From contig CAVUBL010000010.1 of NCBI GenBank assembly GCA_963739795.1, forward strand, positions 372,001 through 436,000: a DNA stretch of 64,000 nucleotides, in the 5' to 3' direction. Position numbers and translations under genes: made by a program. Of the stretch, positions 16,079 through 25,549 are shown piece by piece. The notes under the pieces were generated by a model. The model had not been told where the DNA came from, searched no databases, and saw only the letters and a program-made list of their open reading frames with translations. This DNA comes from CAVUBL01 sp963739795 (GTDB taxonomy: Bacteria > Acidobacteriota > Thermoanaerobaculia > Multivoradales > DATKCC01). Position 1 is the stretch's first letter, and every line of letters starts with the position of its first letter.

Positions 16079-17638
16079 CTACTGGTTCTCGGTAGCTCCT
16101 GAGCCACTGGCGCCCTCCCCGAGCTCCGACAGGGCGCCGCCGGTCCGCTTCAGCTCAAGCTCCCTCCCGTCAGGGAGGTAGAAGTGACCGGTGAGGTAGA
16201 CGGAGGGGCTCGCGCTCCGCGGCCGGACCTCCACTTCCCCACCTCGGATCACCTCCCCGCCTTCGACCATCGGCGTGTAGAGCCGAACCTCGTCCGGCTC
16301 CCGCCAGCCGCGGCCGGCCCGAACCTCCTGCCCGTCGCGCCACAGCGAGTAGCGGGAGAACTCCCCGGGCTCGACGCGGTCGAAGTAGCCGCCTTCGACC
16401 CGGAGCCGGAGGTAGTTGCCGTCAGTTGCTGCGACGTCGGTGCTCTGCCGATTCGCGCTCCGCAGCTCGAAGCCTAGAAGGATCCGGTCGTTGTTGCGAG
16501 ACTCTACCACGAGGCGACCGGAGAGGTCGGGCGAAGGAGGGGAGCCGCCGAGGACCGCAGCCACTTCGCTCGGCGCCAGGGAAAGAGCCTCCTCGGGGGC
16601 CGCCAGGCGGTAGAAGAGAAGCCCGAGGTAGTGCTCCGACGCCGCCTCTCGGACCCGCTGGGCGATCTGGCGGACCACCCCCGGCGCGGTTTGGACCACA
16701 CGGATGGCCTCTCCGGGGGCGACGCGCCAGCCTTCGAGCCGGGTGGCCCGCTGAGCCTGGAAGGTGTGGACCACCCGGCCGACGCCAGCGAAGGGGTCCC
16801 CGGCGCTCAGGCGCAGATCGGGGTCGGTGACCAGCGGCTTGAGCCGAGCGTGGGTCGTCGTCTCTTCGGGCTCGGCGGCGGCGGACAGGTGGGTCGCCGA
16901 GCCCAGGACGACCGCCTCGACCAGGTAGTCCCGGTCGAGACCTTCGAGGCGTTTCAGGTCGGCGAGCACCCCTTCGGGGTCCCAGGCCTCGGGCTGATCG
17001 GTGGCCCCCGGCTCCTGGCCGTAGATCTCCGCGGCCAGGAAGTCGACGGAGCGGGCGATGTCCTGCACCTCCGGATCCCTGAGCCACCCGCGGCGAAGCG
17101 TCGCCGAAACCCGGGTGCCCTGCCCTACCGCGGCGCGGAGAGCGGCCAGAAGGTGGGCGTAGGACTCGAGGCCCTTCCCGACGGCCGGTTCGAGGTCCAG
17201 GTGGACCCCCAGGGGCAGGAGCCGGGCCGCCTCGGCCTCGGCGGCGAGCTTCCGTACTCGTGCGGCCAGGGTCGCGGCGGCCGCCTCCGGATCGCTCCCT
17301 TCCGCGGCAGGGCCCCTGCCCGAGAGGACCAGGGTGACCGGGGTCCCGGCGGGCACGGCGGCGAACGCCCCCGGGGTGGCTTGGACCTCCGGCGTCGAGC
17401 CTTTCCAGCTCACCCGGCCCGCCTCCAGGAAGACCTCCTCGACGCCGGCGCTCGCCAGGCGCCTCGCGTCCGCGGGCTCCAGGCGGGCCGCCCCGGGCAC
17501 GACCCAGATCGCCGAGCCGGTCGGCCGGTGCGGCCGGTCCGCGCTGCCACCGCCGCAGGCGGCGGCCAGCAAGAGCGCCGCCACGAGCACCGGCAACAGG
17601 GCCCGGCCCGGAGACGGGGCCGTCGAAAAGCTCCTCAC
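16079..17638 (-). CDS. Predicted lipoprotein, possibly DUF3142-like
   Basis: A 519-residue exported protein with a signal ending LLLAAACGGG (lipobox Cys at about residue 28). Segments such as WVVPGAARLEPADARRL, AGVEEVFLEAG, LPLGVHLDLEPAVG and VDFLAAEIYGQEPG suggest a TIM-barrel, glycosidase-like domain as in DUF3142 proteins; the assignment is by impression only. The C-terminal 150 residues look beta-rich. Its ATG overlaps the stop of the kinase gene upstream (ATGA), so the two are probably cotranscribed and could work together at the envelope. Confidence 0.65.
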   Translation of the reverse strand: MRSFSTAPSPGRALLPVLVAALLLAAACGGGSADRPHRPTGSAIWVVPGAARLEPADARRLASAGVEEVFLEAGRVSWKGSTPEVQATPGAFAAVPAGTPVTLVLSGRGPAAEGSDPEAAAATLAARVRKLAAEAEAARLLPLGVHLDLEPAVGKGLESYAHLLAALRAAVGQGTRVSATLRRGWLRDPEVQDIARSVDFLAAEIYGQEPGATDQPEAWDPEGVLADLKRLEGLDRDYLVEAVVLGSATHLSAAAEPEETTTHARLKPLVTDPDLRLSAGDPFAGVGRVVHTFQAQRATRLEGWRVAPGEAIRVVQTAPGVVRQIAQRVREAASEHYLGLLFYRLAAPEEALSLAPSEVAAVLGGSPPSPDLSGRLVVESRNNDRILLGFELRSANRQSTDVAATDGNYLRLRVEGGYFDRVEPGEFSRYSLWRDGQEVRAGRGWREPDEVRLYTPMVEGGEVIRGGEVEVRPRSASPSVYLTGHFYLPDGRELELKRTGGALSELGEGASGSGATENQ

Positions 17639-20600
17639 GTTGGAATTCTAATGGTCACCGCCAGGCCGCCGCCAGGACGGTTGCGGGCGTTGATGCTCCC
17701 GCCGTGTTCCTCGGCGATCCTGCGGGCGATGGGCAGACCGAGCCCGGTGCCCGTGTCGTAGGTCGAAAAGTAGGGGTCGAAGATCCGTCCCAGGAGCTCG
17801 GGCTCGACTCCGGGCCCCGAGTCGAGCACCGCCACGCTGGCCGCGGCGCTCACGCTCTCGACCCGCACCACCACTCTCCCCTCCCCGGCGTTGGCCCGCA
17901 CCGCGTTCTCCACCAGGTTGCGCACGGCGCGGGGCAGGAGGCGGGCGTCGAAGCGGGCGGGCACCTCCGCCTGCATCGCCTCGAGACTCACCTCGACCCC
18001 CGCCGCGGTGGCGCTGCGGTAGGCCTCCACCAGGTGCTCCATCGCCTCCACCAGGTCCCCGGGCTGTGGGTCGATCTTGGGAATCGAGCTGAAGGTGGAG
18101 AACTCGGAAGCGATCTGCCGGAGCTCCTCGACCTGACGCAGGATGTTGATCGTGCATCGTTCGAAGACCTCGTCGAACCCCTGCCCGTGGTTTCGGTGGA
18201 CCTCGCGCATGTGCTCGGTGGACAGGCGCAGGGGAGTGAGAGGGTTCTTGATCTCGTGGGCGATGATGCGGGCCATCTCGGCCCAGGCCTGAAGGCGCTG
18301 GCCACGGAGCACCTCGGTAGCGTCCTCGACCACCAGCAGGGCCGTCGGCTCCCCTTCCCCGGGCACCGGCACCCACACCAGGCTCCACTCCCGCTCCTCG
18401 CCCCCCTCGGGGGGTGCCAGGCGCACCGTGGTGCGGCGGATCCGCGGCCCGGTCTCGTCCAGGAACTCGCCCACCGGTGCCAGCCGCTCGGAGCCGGCGA
18501 GGGCGTCGTCGACCCGCTCCCCCACCTCGACTCCCAGGAGCTCGCGGGCCACCCGGTTGTGCATGAGCACCCGGCGCTCCCGGTCCAGGGAGACCACGCC
18601 GGAGGTGATGTTCTCCACCATCCGCTCGACGACCTGCTTCTCCCGGACCAGCCGGGCGCGGCTCTCGGCGATCCGGCCGGCCATCTCGTCCACCGCCTGG
18701 ACCAGGGCCGCCAGCTCGAGCTCCGAGGGGGCGAGCCCGAGGGAGGTGGCCCCCGAGGCGATCCGGCGGGTCCCTTCCACCAGGTCCTCGATCGGCCGAC
18801 TGAAGCGCCGGGCCAGGACCACACCGACCGCGATGAGGAGCCCGAAGAGGGCGGCCGAGGCCAGGATGACCCGGCGCCGGAGCGAGGCGAGCTGCTGAGC
18901 CACCTCCTCCTGCTGGGCCAGGAGCGGCATGGACAGAAACAGCCGTTCGGTGTCGGCGGGCGCCCCGGGGATGCGCAGGGGCGCGTAGAGCTCCAGGTAG
19001 TCCACGTCCCGCGCCACGTTGGTGCGCGAGCCGCCGCCGTATCCGAGGAGGGTGAGGCGGGAGTAGATCTCCCCCGGAATCCGCTCGGGAAGGAGCCCGG
19101 CGGCGAAGAGCTCCGGCTTGCTCGAGGCCCAGATCGAGCTACCCCAGTACAGGTTCACCTCGTGATGGACCACCCGCGACACCCACATCAAGAGCTGGTC
19201 GTCGACCAGGGTCGTGAAGTCGAAGCCCGGCTCGAGGGTGGCCACGTAGTCGCCGATCACCCGCTGAGTCGAGGCCAGGGCCGCCTCCCCCGCCGAGCGC
19301 TGCTCCCGGTTCAGTCGCTCTTCGGCGTCGGAGAGGATGACCAGGTTGAGGAGCAGGAGCGGAAGAAGCAGGAGGCCGGTGAAGACGATGATCAGCCGCT
19401 TCGAGTAGGAGCGCAGAGTCCGCCGAACGACATCACGAAACGCCGGCCGGGGCAGGGCCAGGAGAAGGAGCAGGCCCGCTGCCGCCAGGAGGGCGGATAG
19501 GTTGCCCACCGCATGGGTGCCGACCCGTTCCAGGGCCGGTACGGGGAGGAGGAGCGGCAGGTAGACGACCTCGATGCCGTCCGGACCGTGGTGGGCCCAG
19601 GCCCAAGCGGAGCCGCCCGGGGTCTCCACCCGCGCCCGGGCGGGGACCCCCGCGGTGGCGGCGGCGAGCCCGGCGGGCAGTGGCGGCCCCTCCGGCCAGG
19701 GGGAGACGAGGGCCCGGCCCTCGTTCGTGTACAGGCCGTACGCCGCCGCCTCGGGCAGCCCTTGGATCCGCCGGTCGGTGATCGATCGCCCCCGCAGCAG
19801 GCCGAGCTCGATGGCGTCGAACGAGGCGACACGCCCCAGGTCGAAGCCCGGCCGCGGAAGGAGCCAGTAGCGCGCGACCGCCCACGGCCGTCCGGCGTAG
19901 GTGAGGACCGTGTGGCCCGAGATCAGGGTGTTCTCCCAGACCGGCAGGCGGAGCTCGTCCCAGCGCCCGAGGGTCGGCCCCGAGGACCTCGAATCGGTCA
20001 CCAGGGGCCCGAAAGAGAAGGTGGACGAGCTTCCGACGAAGGGCTCCACCACCAGGGCGGAGAGGGCGTTGGGCTGGGCGAGGGGCGAGCGCCGCCAGAG
20101 GGCGAAGGCCAGGTCCTCGCGGCCCAGCCCGTCCGGGTTCCGGGGCACCAGGGTCGCCAGGTCCAGGTTCCGGAAGTGGGCCTCGAGCTCGCTTCCCACG
20201 CGGGTGCGTTCCCGGGCGGTCGGCGGCTCCAGCTCGGCCCGGCAGGTCGCCCCGAGCTCCTCCTTGAGCTCGACGCGGTAGGCGGTCTCCCAGGCCCCCG
20301 CCGCGAGGAGGGCGGCCAGGAGGAGGACCACCGCGCCGGGCAGGGGATGGCGCAGCGGGCGGTCGCCCATCCAGCGGGCCGCCGCGGCGCCGCCCGCGGC
20401 CAGCAGGGCCAGGCCCACGGGCAGGAGATCGTGGACTGCCCCGGCCGCCACCAGGAGCCCGAGAGCCAGCCAGGCCCACGCGTCGGCGCTCGGCCGCCGA
20501 GGTCTCGGACCGTCATCGTCCTGCCCCGGGGCTCCCCGGCGGCCGGCGACCCGTCCGGCGAAGAGTAGGAGCGCCAGGGCGAGGGCCGCGAAGGCCGCCC

Positions 20601-21852
20601 GCAGGGTCATGGCCGCCGGCCCCGGCCACATGGCGGCGGCGAGGTCCAGGGCGGGCGTGGCACCGACCGCCGGCCCCGGGAGCGGAAGCCCGAGGCCGAG
20701 GCCGTGGAGCGTCAGCCAGGCGGTCCCGGTCACCACGAGAGACGCGCCGCCGCCCAGGACCGCGGCGAGCCAGAACGGCCGAGCCGTTCCACCGACGGAC
20801 ACCGCCACCACGACCAGGACGATGCCGGCGGCGAGGGCGCCCGCGACGAAGGGCGGCGCGCCGCTCGCCAGGGCCACCGCCCCGGCTCCCGCGGCCCCCA
20901 GGAGGCCGAGGGCGGCGCCGGCCCGCCGGCCCGCGATCTCCACCGGGCGGCCGCCGGGCAGGACGAGACGCAGCCCACGGATCACGGTCAACGCGAGGAG
21001 CAGGGCCGCCAGACAGCCCCAGGCCACCCGGCGCGGCCACTGGCGGATTGGGCCGCGGGTGCCGGGAGGGGACGCGCTCGGCCGCAGGAGCACCAGCGAC
21101 GGCAGACCCGCCACCCGCACGGTCGCGGCGCCGGGCGCCGGGGAGACCCCCTCCGGGGCCAGGGACCACCGAACGCCGAAGCGCCCCGGCGCCAGGGCCA
21201 GGCCCACCGGCGCCGGGAAGGGCCAGCGATCGCTGGCGTAGCTGCGGCCGGCGACCAGCCGCCAGGGGCGGGCCGAGTCGCCGAGAGGCTCGATGTCCAC
21301 CAGGGTCACCGAGCCGAAGCTGGCGTAGAAGTCCCGACCGGATCGGAGCAGATGCGAGGGCTCCGGCTCATTGAGCAGGCCCTCGCCGGCCCAGGCGACC
21401 GCCTCGCCGTCCGGGTCGACCAGCAGGAGCGTGGGCCGCGCCGCCGCCCCTTCCCGCGCTCGGCCTACGATCTCGCCGAGACGGCGGAAGGCCTCGAGGC
21501 GATAGGCGTCGTCGCCCGAGGGCACCGGCAGATCCGCCGCCGCCTGCTTCGCCTCGTCCGACAAGCTCTGCCAGAGCGCGGCGTACCGCGTGGCCACCTC
21601 GGGAGGAAGGTCGGTGGGCGCCGGCAGGATCTCCAGGCGGTCCGCCGCCCAGGGAAGGACGAGGGCGCCGGCGGCCAGGACGAGGAGGGCGGTGGCCAGC
21701 CAGCGGCCCCGGCGCGACCCGGCGAGGAGCAGCCAGCCGGCACCGAGGGCGGCGACGGCGACCGCGGACCAGGGCGCCGGCAGCAGCGGCGCGGCGGGCG
21801 AGACCGCCAGGAGGATCGTCCCGATCCAGAGCCGACCGTTGGTTGCCTTCAT
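17635..21852 (-). CDS. Very large NtrY-like sensor histidine kinase
   Basis: A 1405-residue membrane kinase. Residues 1-75 hold two or three helices, then an extracytoplasmic domain (about 80-280), a block of about six helices (285-535), a second extracytoplasmic domain (540-815), more helices, and a third periplasmic segment (850-990). The output part follows: HAMP near 1015-1070 (RRFSRPIEDLVEG), PAS near 1085-1185 (MVENITSGVVSLDRERRVLM), phosphoacceptor His1199 in IIAHEIKNPLTPLRLS, and the ATPase with NLVENAVRAN, DSGPGV and GTGLGLPIARRI. This order resembles NtrY, but NtrY is about half as long. No receiver-domain gene is adjacent. Confidence 0.88.
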   Translation of the reverse strand: MKATNGRLWIGTILLAVSPAAPLLPAPWSAVAVAALGAGWLLLAGSRRGRWLATALLVLAAGALVLPWAADRLEILPAPTDLPPEVATRYAALWQSLSDEAKQAAADLPVPSGDDAYRLEAFRRLGEIVGRAREGAAARPTLLLVDPDGEAVAWAGEGLLNEPEPSHLLRSGRDFYASFGSVTLVDIEPLGDSARPWRLVAGRSYASDRWPFPAPVGLALAPGRFGVRWSLAPEGVSPAPGAATVRVAGLPSLVLLRPSASPPGTRGPIRQWPRRVAWGCLAALLLALTVIRGLRLVLPGGRPVEIAGRRAGAALGLLGAAGAGAVALASGAPPFVAGALAAGIVLVVVAVSVGGTARPFWLAAVLGGGASLVVTGTAWLTLHGLGLGLPLPGPAVGATPALDLAAAMWPGPAAMTLRAAFAALALALLLFAGRVAGRRGAPGQDDDGPRPRRPSADAWAWLALGLLVAAGAVHDLLPVGLALLAAGGAAAARWMGDRPLRHPLPGAVVLLLAALLAAGAWETAYRVELKEELGATCRAELEPPTARERTRVGSELEAHFRNLDLATLVPRNPDGLGREDLAFALWRRSPLAQPNALSALVVEPFVGSSSTFSFGPLVTDSRSSGPTLGRWDELRLPVWENTLISGHTVLTYAGRPWAVARYWLLPRPGFDLGRVASFDAIELGLLRGRSITDRRIQGLPEAAAYGLYTNEGRALVSPWPEGPPLPAGLAAATAGVPARARVETPGGSAWAWAHHGPDGIEVVYLPLLLPVPALERVGTHAVGNLSALLAAAGLLLLLALPRPAFRDVVRRTLRSYSKRLIIVFTGLLLLPLLLLNLVILSDAEERLNREQRSAGEAALASTQRVIGDYVATLEPGFDFTTLVDDQLLMWVSRVVHHEVNLYWGSSIWASSKPELFAAGLLPERIPGEIYSRLTLLGYGGGSRTNVARDVDYLELYAPLRIPGAPADTERLFLSMPLLAQQEEVAQQLASLRRRVILASAALFGLLIAVGVVLARRFSRPIEDLVEGTRRIASGATSLGLAPSELELAALVQAVDEMAGRIAESRARLVREKQVVERMVENITSGVVSLDRERRVLMHNRVARELLGVEVGERVDDALAGSERLAPVGEFLDETGPRIRRTTVRLAPPEGGEEREWSLVWVPVPGEGEPTALLVVEDATEVLRGQRLQAWAEMARIIAHEIKNPLTPLRLSTEHMREVHRNHGQGFDEVFERCTINILRQVEELRQIASEFSTFSSIPKIDPQPGDLVEAMEHLVEAYRSATAAGVEVSLEAMQAEVPARFDARLLPRAVRNLVENAVRANAGEGRVVVRVESVSAAASVAVLDSGPGVEPELLGRIFDPYFSTYDTGTGLGLPIARRIAEEHGGSINARNRPGGGLAVTIRIPT

Positions 21853-21895
21853 TTCGTTCGTGGCGCCCGGCGCATCAGGGCCGCGCAGGCTAGCC

Positions 21896-23563
21896 CTACC
21901 CCTCGATCATCGGCAGATCGATCCCGTGCTCGCGGGCGAACCGGAGGGCCTCCGGGTAGCCGGCGTCGGCGTGGCGCGCCACCCCCGAGCCCGGATCGCC
22001 GGTCAACACCCGATCGAGACGCCGGGCCGCGCCGGGAGTGCCGTCGGCCACCACCACCATGCCGGCGTGGAGCGAGTAGCCGATCCCCACGCCGCCTCCG
22101 TGGTGCACGGAGACCCAGGTGGCGCCGTTGACGGCGTTGAGCAGGGCGTTGAGGATCGGCCAGTCGGCGATGGCGTCCGAGCCGTCGAGCATGCCCTCGG
22201 TCTCCCGGTTCGGAGAGGCCACGGAGCCGGTGTCCAGGTGATCCCGCCCGATCACGATGGGCGCTTTCACCCGGCCGGAGGCCACGAGGTCATTGAACAC
22301 CCGACCGGCCTCGGCCCGCTCTCCGTAGCCCAGCCAGCAGATGCGCGAGGGCAGTCCCTGGAAGGCGACGCGCTCGCGCGCCATGGGAATCCACCGAGCG
22401 AGGGTCTGGTCGTCGGGAAAGGTCTCGAGAATCGCCTCGTCGGTCGCCGCCAGGTCGTCCGGGTCGCCGGAGAGCACCGCCCAGCGGAAGGGGCCCTTGC
22501 CGGAGCAGAACAGCGGACGGATGAACAGGGGCACGAAGCCCTGGAAGTCGAAGGCGTTCTCGACCCCGGCCTCCTGGGCCTGGCCGCGCAGGTTGTTGCC
22601 GTAGTCGAAGGTCACGGCACCCCGCTCCTGGAGGGTCAGCATGTGGCGCACGTGGGCCGCCATCGAGGCCATGGACCGGGCGATGTAGGCCTCCTCGTCC
22701 GCCTCGCACAAGGCGAGAGCCTCGCGGTAGGAGAGGCCGTGGGGCACGTACTTCACGGCGTCGTGAGCCGAGGTCTGGTCGGTGAGGACGTCGGGCACCA
22801 GGCCCCGCGTGACCAGGTGGTCGAGAAGGTCGACGGCGTTCGCCTCCACCGCGATCGACACCGCCTCGCCCCGGTCCCGGGCCTCGAGGGCCGCCGCTAC
22901 GCCCTCCTCCAGCCCGGGAGCCAGCCGGTCCAGATAGCGGGTCTCCAGGCGCCTGTCGATACGGCTACGGTCGACCTCGGCGACCAGGCAGACTCCGTCG
23001 TTCATGGTCACCGCCAGAGGCTGGGCACCGCCCATGCCCCCCAGGCCCGCGGTCACCACGATCCGGCCGCGGAGGCTCCCTCCGAAGTGCTGCCGGGCGC
23101 ACGCCGCCAGGGTCTCGTAGGTGCCCTGGAGGATGCCCTGGGTGCCGATGTAGATCCAGGATCCGGCGGTCATCTGGCCGTACATGGTCAGACCCAGGCC
23201 CTCGAGGCGACGGAACTCGTCGGCGGTGGCCCAGTGGGGAACGAGGAGGGCGTTGGCGATGAGCACGCGCGGCGCCTCGGTGTGGGTGCGAAAGACCGCC
23301 ACGGGCTTGCCCGACTGGACCAGCAGGGTCTCGTCGGGGCCGAGTCGCTTGAGGGTGGCGACGATGGCCTCGAAGGCCTCCCAGCTCCGGGCGGCCCGCC
23401 CGGAGCCGCCGTAGACGATGAGCTCCTCGGGGTGCTCGGCCACCTCCGGGTCGAGGTTGTTCATGAGCATCCGCAGGGCGGCCTCCTGCTGCCAACCGCG
23501 GCAGGAGATCTCGGTGCCTCGGGGTGCGCGGACGGTCCGGGGGCCTGCGGTCTTGACAGTCAT
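21896..23563 (-). CDS. hutU: Urocanate hydratase
   Basis: NAD-dependent enzyme of histidine breakdown, converting urocanate to imidazolone propionate. The 555-residue length is exactly that of the family. Conserved stretches include NNLDPEVAEHPEELIVYGG, MTAGSWIYIGTQGI, the nucleotide-binding GGMGGAQPLAVTMN and SRICWLGYGERA. No hutH, hutI, hutG or hutC lies nearby, so either the pathway is scattered or this is a remnant. A TATGAT box sits six bases before the ATG. Its neighbours (kinase, regulator) have no known link to histidine use. Confidence 0.94.
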   Translation of the reverse strand: MTVKTAGPRTVRAPRGTEISCRGWQQEAALRMLMNNLDPEVAEHPEELIVYGGSGRAARSWEAFEAIVATLKRLGPDETLLVQSGKPVAVFRTHTEAPRVLIANALLVPHWATADEFRRLEGLGLTMYGQMTAGSWIYIGTQGILQGTYETLAACARQHFGGSLRGRIVVTAGLGGMGGAQPLAVTMNDGVCLVAEVDRSRIDRRLETRYLDRLAPGLEEGVAAALEARDRGEAVSIAVEANAVDLLDHLVTRGLVPDVLTDQTSAHDAVKYVPHGLSYREALALCEADEEAYIARSMASMAAHVRHMLTLQERGAVTFDYGNNLRGQAQEAGVENAFDFQGFVPLFIRPLFCSGKGPFRWAVLSGDPDDLAATDEAILETFPDDQTLARWIPMARERVAFQGLPSRICWLGYGERAEAGRVFNDLVASGRVKAPIVIGRDHLDTGSVASPNRETEGMLDGSDAIADWPILNALLNAVNGATWVSVHHGGGVGIGYSLHAGMVVVADGTPGAARRLDRVLTGDPGSGVARHADAGYPEALRFAREHGIDLPMIEG

Positions 23564-23569
23564 GCGCGA

Positions 23570-23575
23570 ATCATA
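23570..23575 (-). promoter_or_regulatory. -10 box of hutU, leaderless start
   Basis: TATGAT on the minus strand, six bases before the ATG of hutU; no Shine-Dalgarno. The expected -35 region is GC-rich and unremarkable. Spacing is identical to that of the bfn and acyl-CoA dehydrogenase starts. Confidence 0.4.
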
Positions 23576-23629
23576 CCGCCGCCGGATCGGACCGTTCCCC
23601 CCTCGCCCCCCGGCGCCCGGCTGAGGTTC

Positions 23630-25435
23630 TCAGCCGGCCAGGTCGTGCTTCTCCATCTTGGAGGCCAGGGTGTTTCTGGAGATCCCCAGCAGACGCGCGG
23701 CCCGGGACTTGTTGCCGCCGGTGCGGCGCAGCGCCTCGAGGATCGCCGACTGCTCGGCGCCGGCCACCAGCCGGTCGAGCTCCAGGTCCGAGCCCGCCTC
23801 GACCCGGGCCGCCGCCTGGAGCGGGCTCGCCTTGACCGCCTCGGGCAGGAGGTTCAGGTCCACCGGCCGGCCGTGGGGGCAGAGGTAGACCATCTTCCGG
23901 GCGATGTTCTCCAGCTCGTCCATGTTGCCCGGGTAGTCGTATGCGAGGAGGGCGGTCATGGCCTTGGTGGTGATCCCTGCGACTCGCTTGCCGGTCTCGT
24001 GGCAGAACCGGTTGATGAACGACTGGATGAGGAGCGGCAGGTCGGCCTTCCTCTGGCGCAGAGGCGGCACGTCGATGACGAAGCGCGACAACCGGTAGGC
24101 CAGGTCCACCCGGAACTCGTCCCGGGCCACCGCCGGCTCGATGGGGCGCTGGCAGGAGGCGACCAGGCGTACGTCCACCCGGGTCACCTCACTGCTGCCC
24201 GCCGGCTCGACCTCCCCCGAGCGCAGGAATCGCACGAGGCGGGCCTGGAGCTCGAGGGGCAGGCGGTCGACCTCGTCGAGGAACAGGGTGCCACCGGCGG
24301 CAAGGAGCAACTTGCCCTCGCGCTTGACCGTCCCGCCCTTGGTGGCGACCTCGGACCCGAAGAGGTCCGCCTCGATCTGGGTCGGGTTGGCGCCCGAGCC
24401 CAGGGCGGTGATGAAGGGGCCGTTGCGCCGGGGGCTCGACAGGTGGATCGAGCGCGCGAGCAGCTCGCGCCCGGAGCCCGGCTCGCCCCGCAGGAGGACG
24501 TGGACCCCCGTGTCCACCGCGATCCGCAGGCGGTCGAGCACCTCTTTCATCGCCTCCGACTCCCCCACCACCAGGCGCGGATCGAGGGTGAGGTCCTGGA
24601 CTCCGCGGTTGCCCGGCAGAATCGGTTCGAAACGGCCGACGTGGTGCACCAGGCCCAGGGACAGGAGGTCGCCCAGGATGAAGAGGGCCGCCTCCGGCGA
24701 CCACGCGGCGGGGTCGAACCGGCGCAGGGCGACGATCATGAAGTACGGCCGGTCGAGGGCGCTGAACACCCGATAGAAGGTCCAGGCCGCCTCGCCCGCC
24801 AGGCGACCCTCGAAGAACAGGCTCCGGACCTCGCCCGCGCCTTGCCGCTGCTCCTTGATCGCCTCGAGCAGGGCGTCGCCGCTCGCCAACCAATCCGGGT
24901 CGGTGGCGCTGACGAACTTGATCCCGGCGCCTTCGAGATCGCCCAGGAAGAGGAACAGGGCACCTCCGCCGAAGTCGCCGAGCAGGTCCTCCATGAGGGA
25001 CTCGAGGGTGGTCCGGCTCTCCGCGTCGGCCAGGACCCAGTTGCTGGTCCGGGCCAGGTGCTCGAGCATCCGGGCCGGGGTCATCACCGGCGGCCACGGC
25101 TCGCCGGCGGGAGAAGCCTCGGGCGCGGGCTCCTCCACCGTGGCCTCGGGCGCCACGTCCTCGACCAACAGCGTGACGCCGCCCATCCGGACCTCGTCCA
25201 GGACCTCGAGGGCGGCTTCCTTCACCCTCTGCCCGTCCACCAGCAGGCCCCGGCGACTGCCCAGATCCTCGACGCGCAGCACCCCGTCGTCGTAGGTGAG
25301 GCGGGCGTGGCGCTGGGCCACGCCGGTGTACGGAAGCACGATGTCGCACTCGGGCTGGCTGCCGATCACCAGCTCGCGGCGGTGGATCGGGAAGCGGCGG
25401 ACCCCGTCGGGGGCGTAGGCGACCAGGCGGAGCAT
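23630..25435 (-). CDS. FHA-AAA+-Fis regulator with degenerate motifs
   Basis: A 601-residue protein built like a sigma-54 activator: FHA domain (1-95), a GAF-like middle (130-280), AAA+ domain (295-530) and a C-terminal Fis helix-turn-helix (AILEALRRTGGNKSRAARLL). Key residues differ. The FHA motif reads IGSQPECDI instead of IGR, and AQRHA instead of SRxHA. Walker A is GEPGSGRELL with Arg323 in place of the essential Lys. The GAFTGA loop that contacts sigma-54 is absent; residues 358-372 read LFGSEVATKGGTVKR. Walker B (LFLDEV) and the Arg-finger region are kept. It may bind DNA without activating sigma-54. Start ATG 25435. Confidence 0.88.
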   Translation of the reverse strand: MLRLVAYAPDGVRRFPIHRRELVIGSQPECDIVLPYTGVAQRHARLTYDDGVLRVEDLGSRRGLLVDGQRVKEAALEVLDEVRMGGVTLLVEDVAPEATVEEPAPEASPAGEPWPPVMTPARMLEHLARTSNWVLADAESRTTLESLMEDLLGDFGGGALFLFLGDLEGAGIKFVSATDPDWLASGDALLEAIKEQRQGAGEVRSLFFEGRLAGEAAWTFYRVFSALDRPYFMIVALRRFDPAAWSPEAALFILGDLLSLGLVHHVGRFEPILPGNRGVQDLTLDPRLVVGESEAMKEVLDRLRIAVDTGVHVLLRGEPGSGRELLARSIHLSSPRRNGPFITALGSGANPTQIEADLFGSEVATKGGTVKREGKLLLAAGGTLFLDEVDRLPLELQARLVRFLRSGEVEPAGSSEVTRVDVRLVASCQRPIEPAVARDEFRVDLAYRLSRFVIDVPPLRQRKADLPLLIQSFINRFCHETGKRVAGITTKAMTALLAYDYPGNMDELENIARKMVYLCPHGRPVDLNLLPEAVKASPLQAAARVEAGSDLELDRLVAGAEQSAILEALRRTGGNKSRAARLLGISRNTLASKMEKHDLAG

Positions 25436-25467
25436 GGCAGTCGGGAGCTCTCCAGGCGGAAGTCCAG

Positions 25468-25487
25468 GCCAGGCTGGGCCAGGCTGG
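25468..25487. repeat. 10-bp direct repeat in a divergent promoter gap
   Basis: GCCAGGCTGG occurs twice in tandem at 25468-25477 and 25478-25487, between the divergent regulator gene and hemE. Could be an operator; nothing else supports that. Confidence 0.4.
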
Positions 25488-25549
25488 GGGCCGGACCCGC
25501 CGTAGGGTGGTGAGTATAGTGCCCGCGCCTCTGCTATTCTCCCGCCGCC

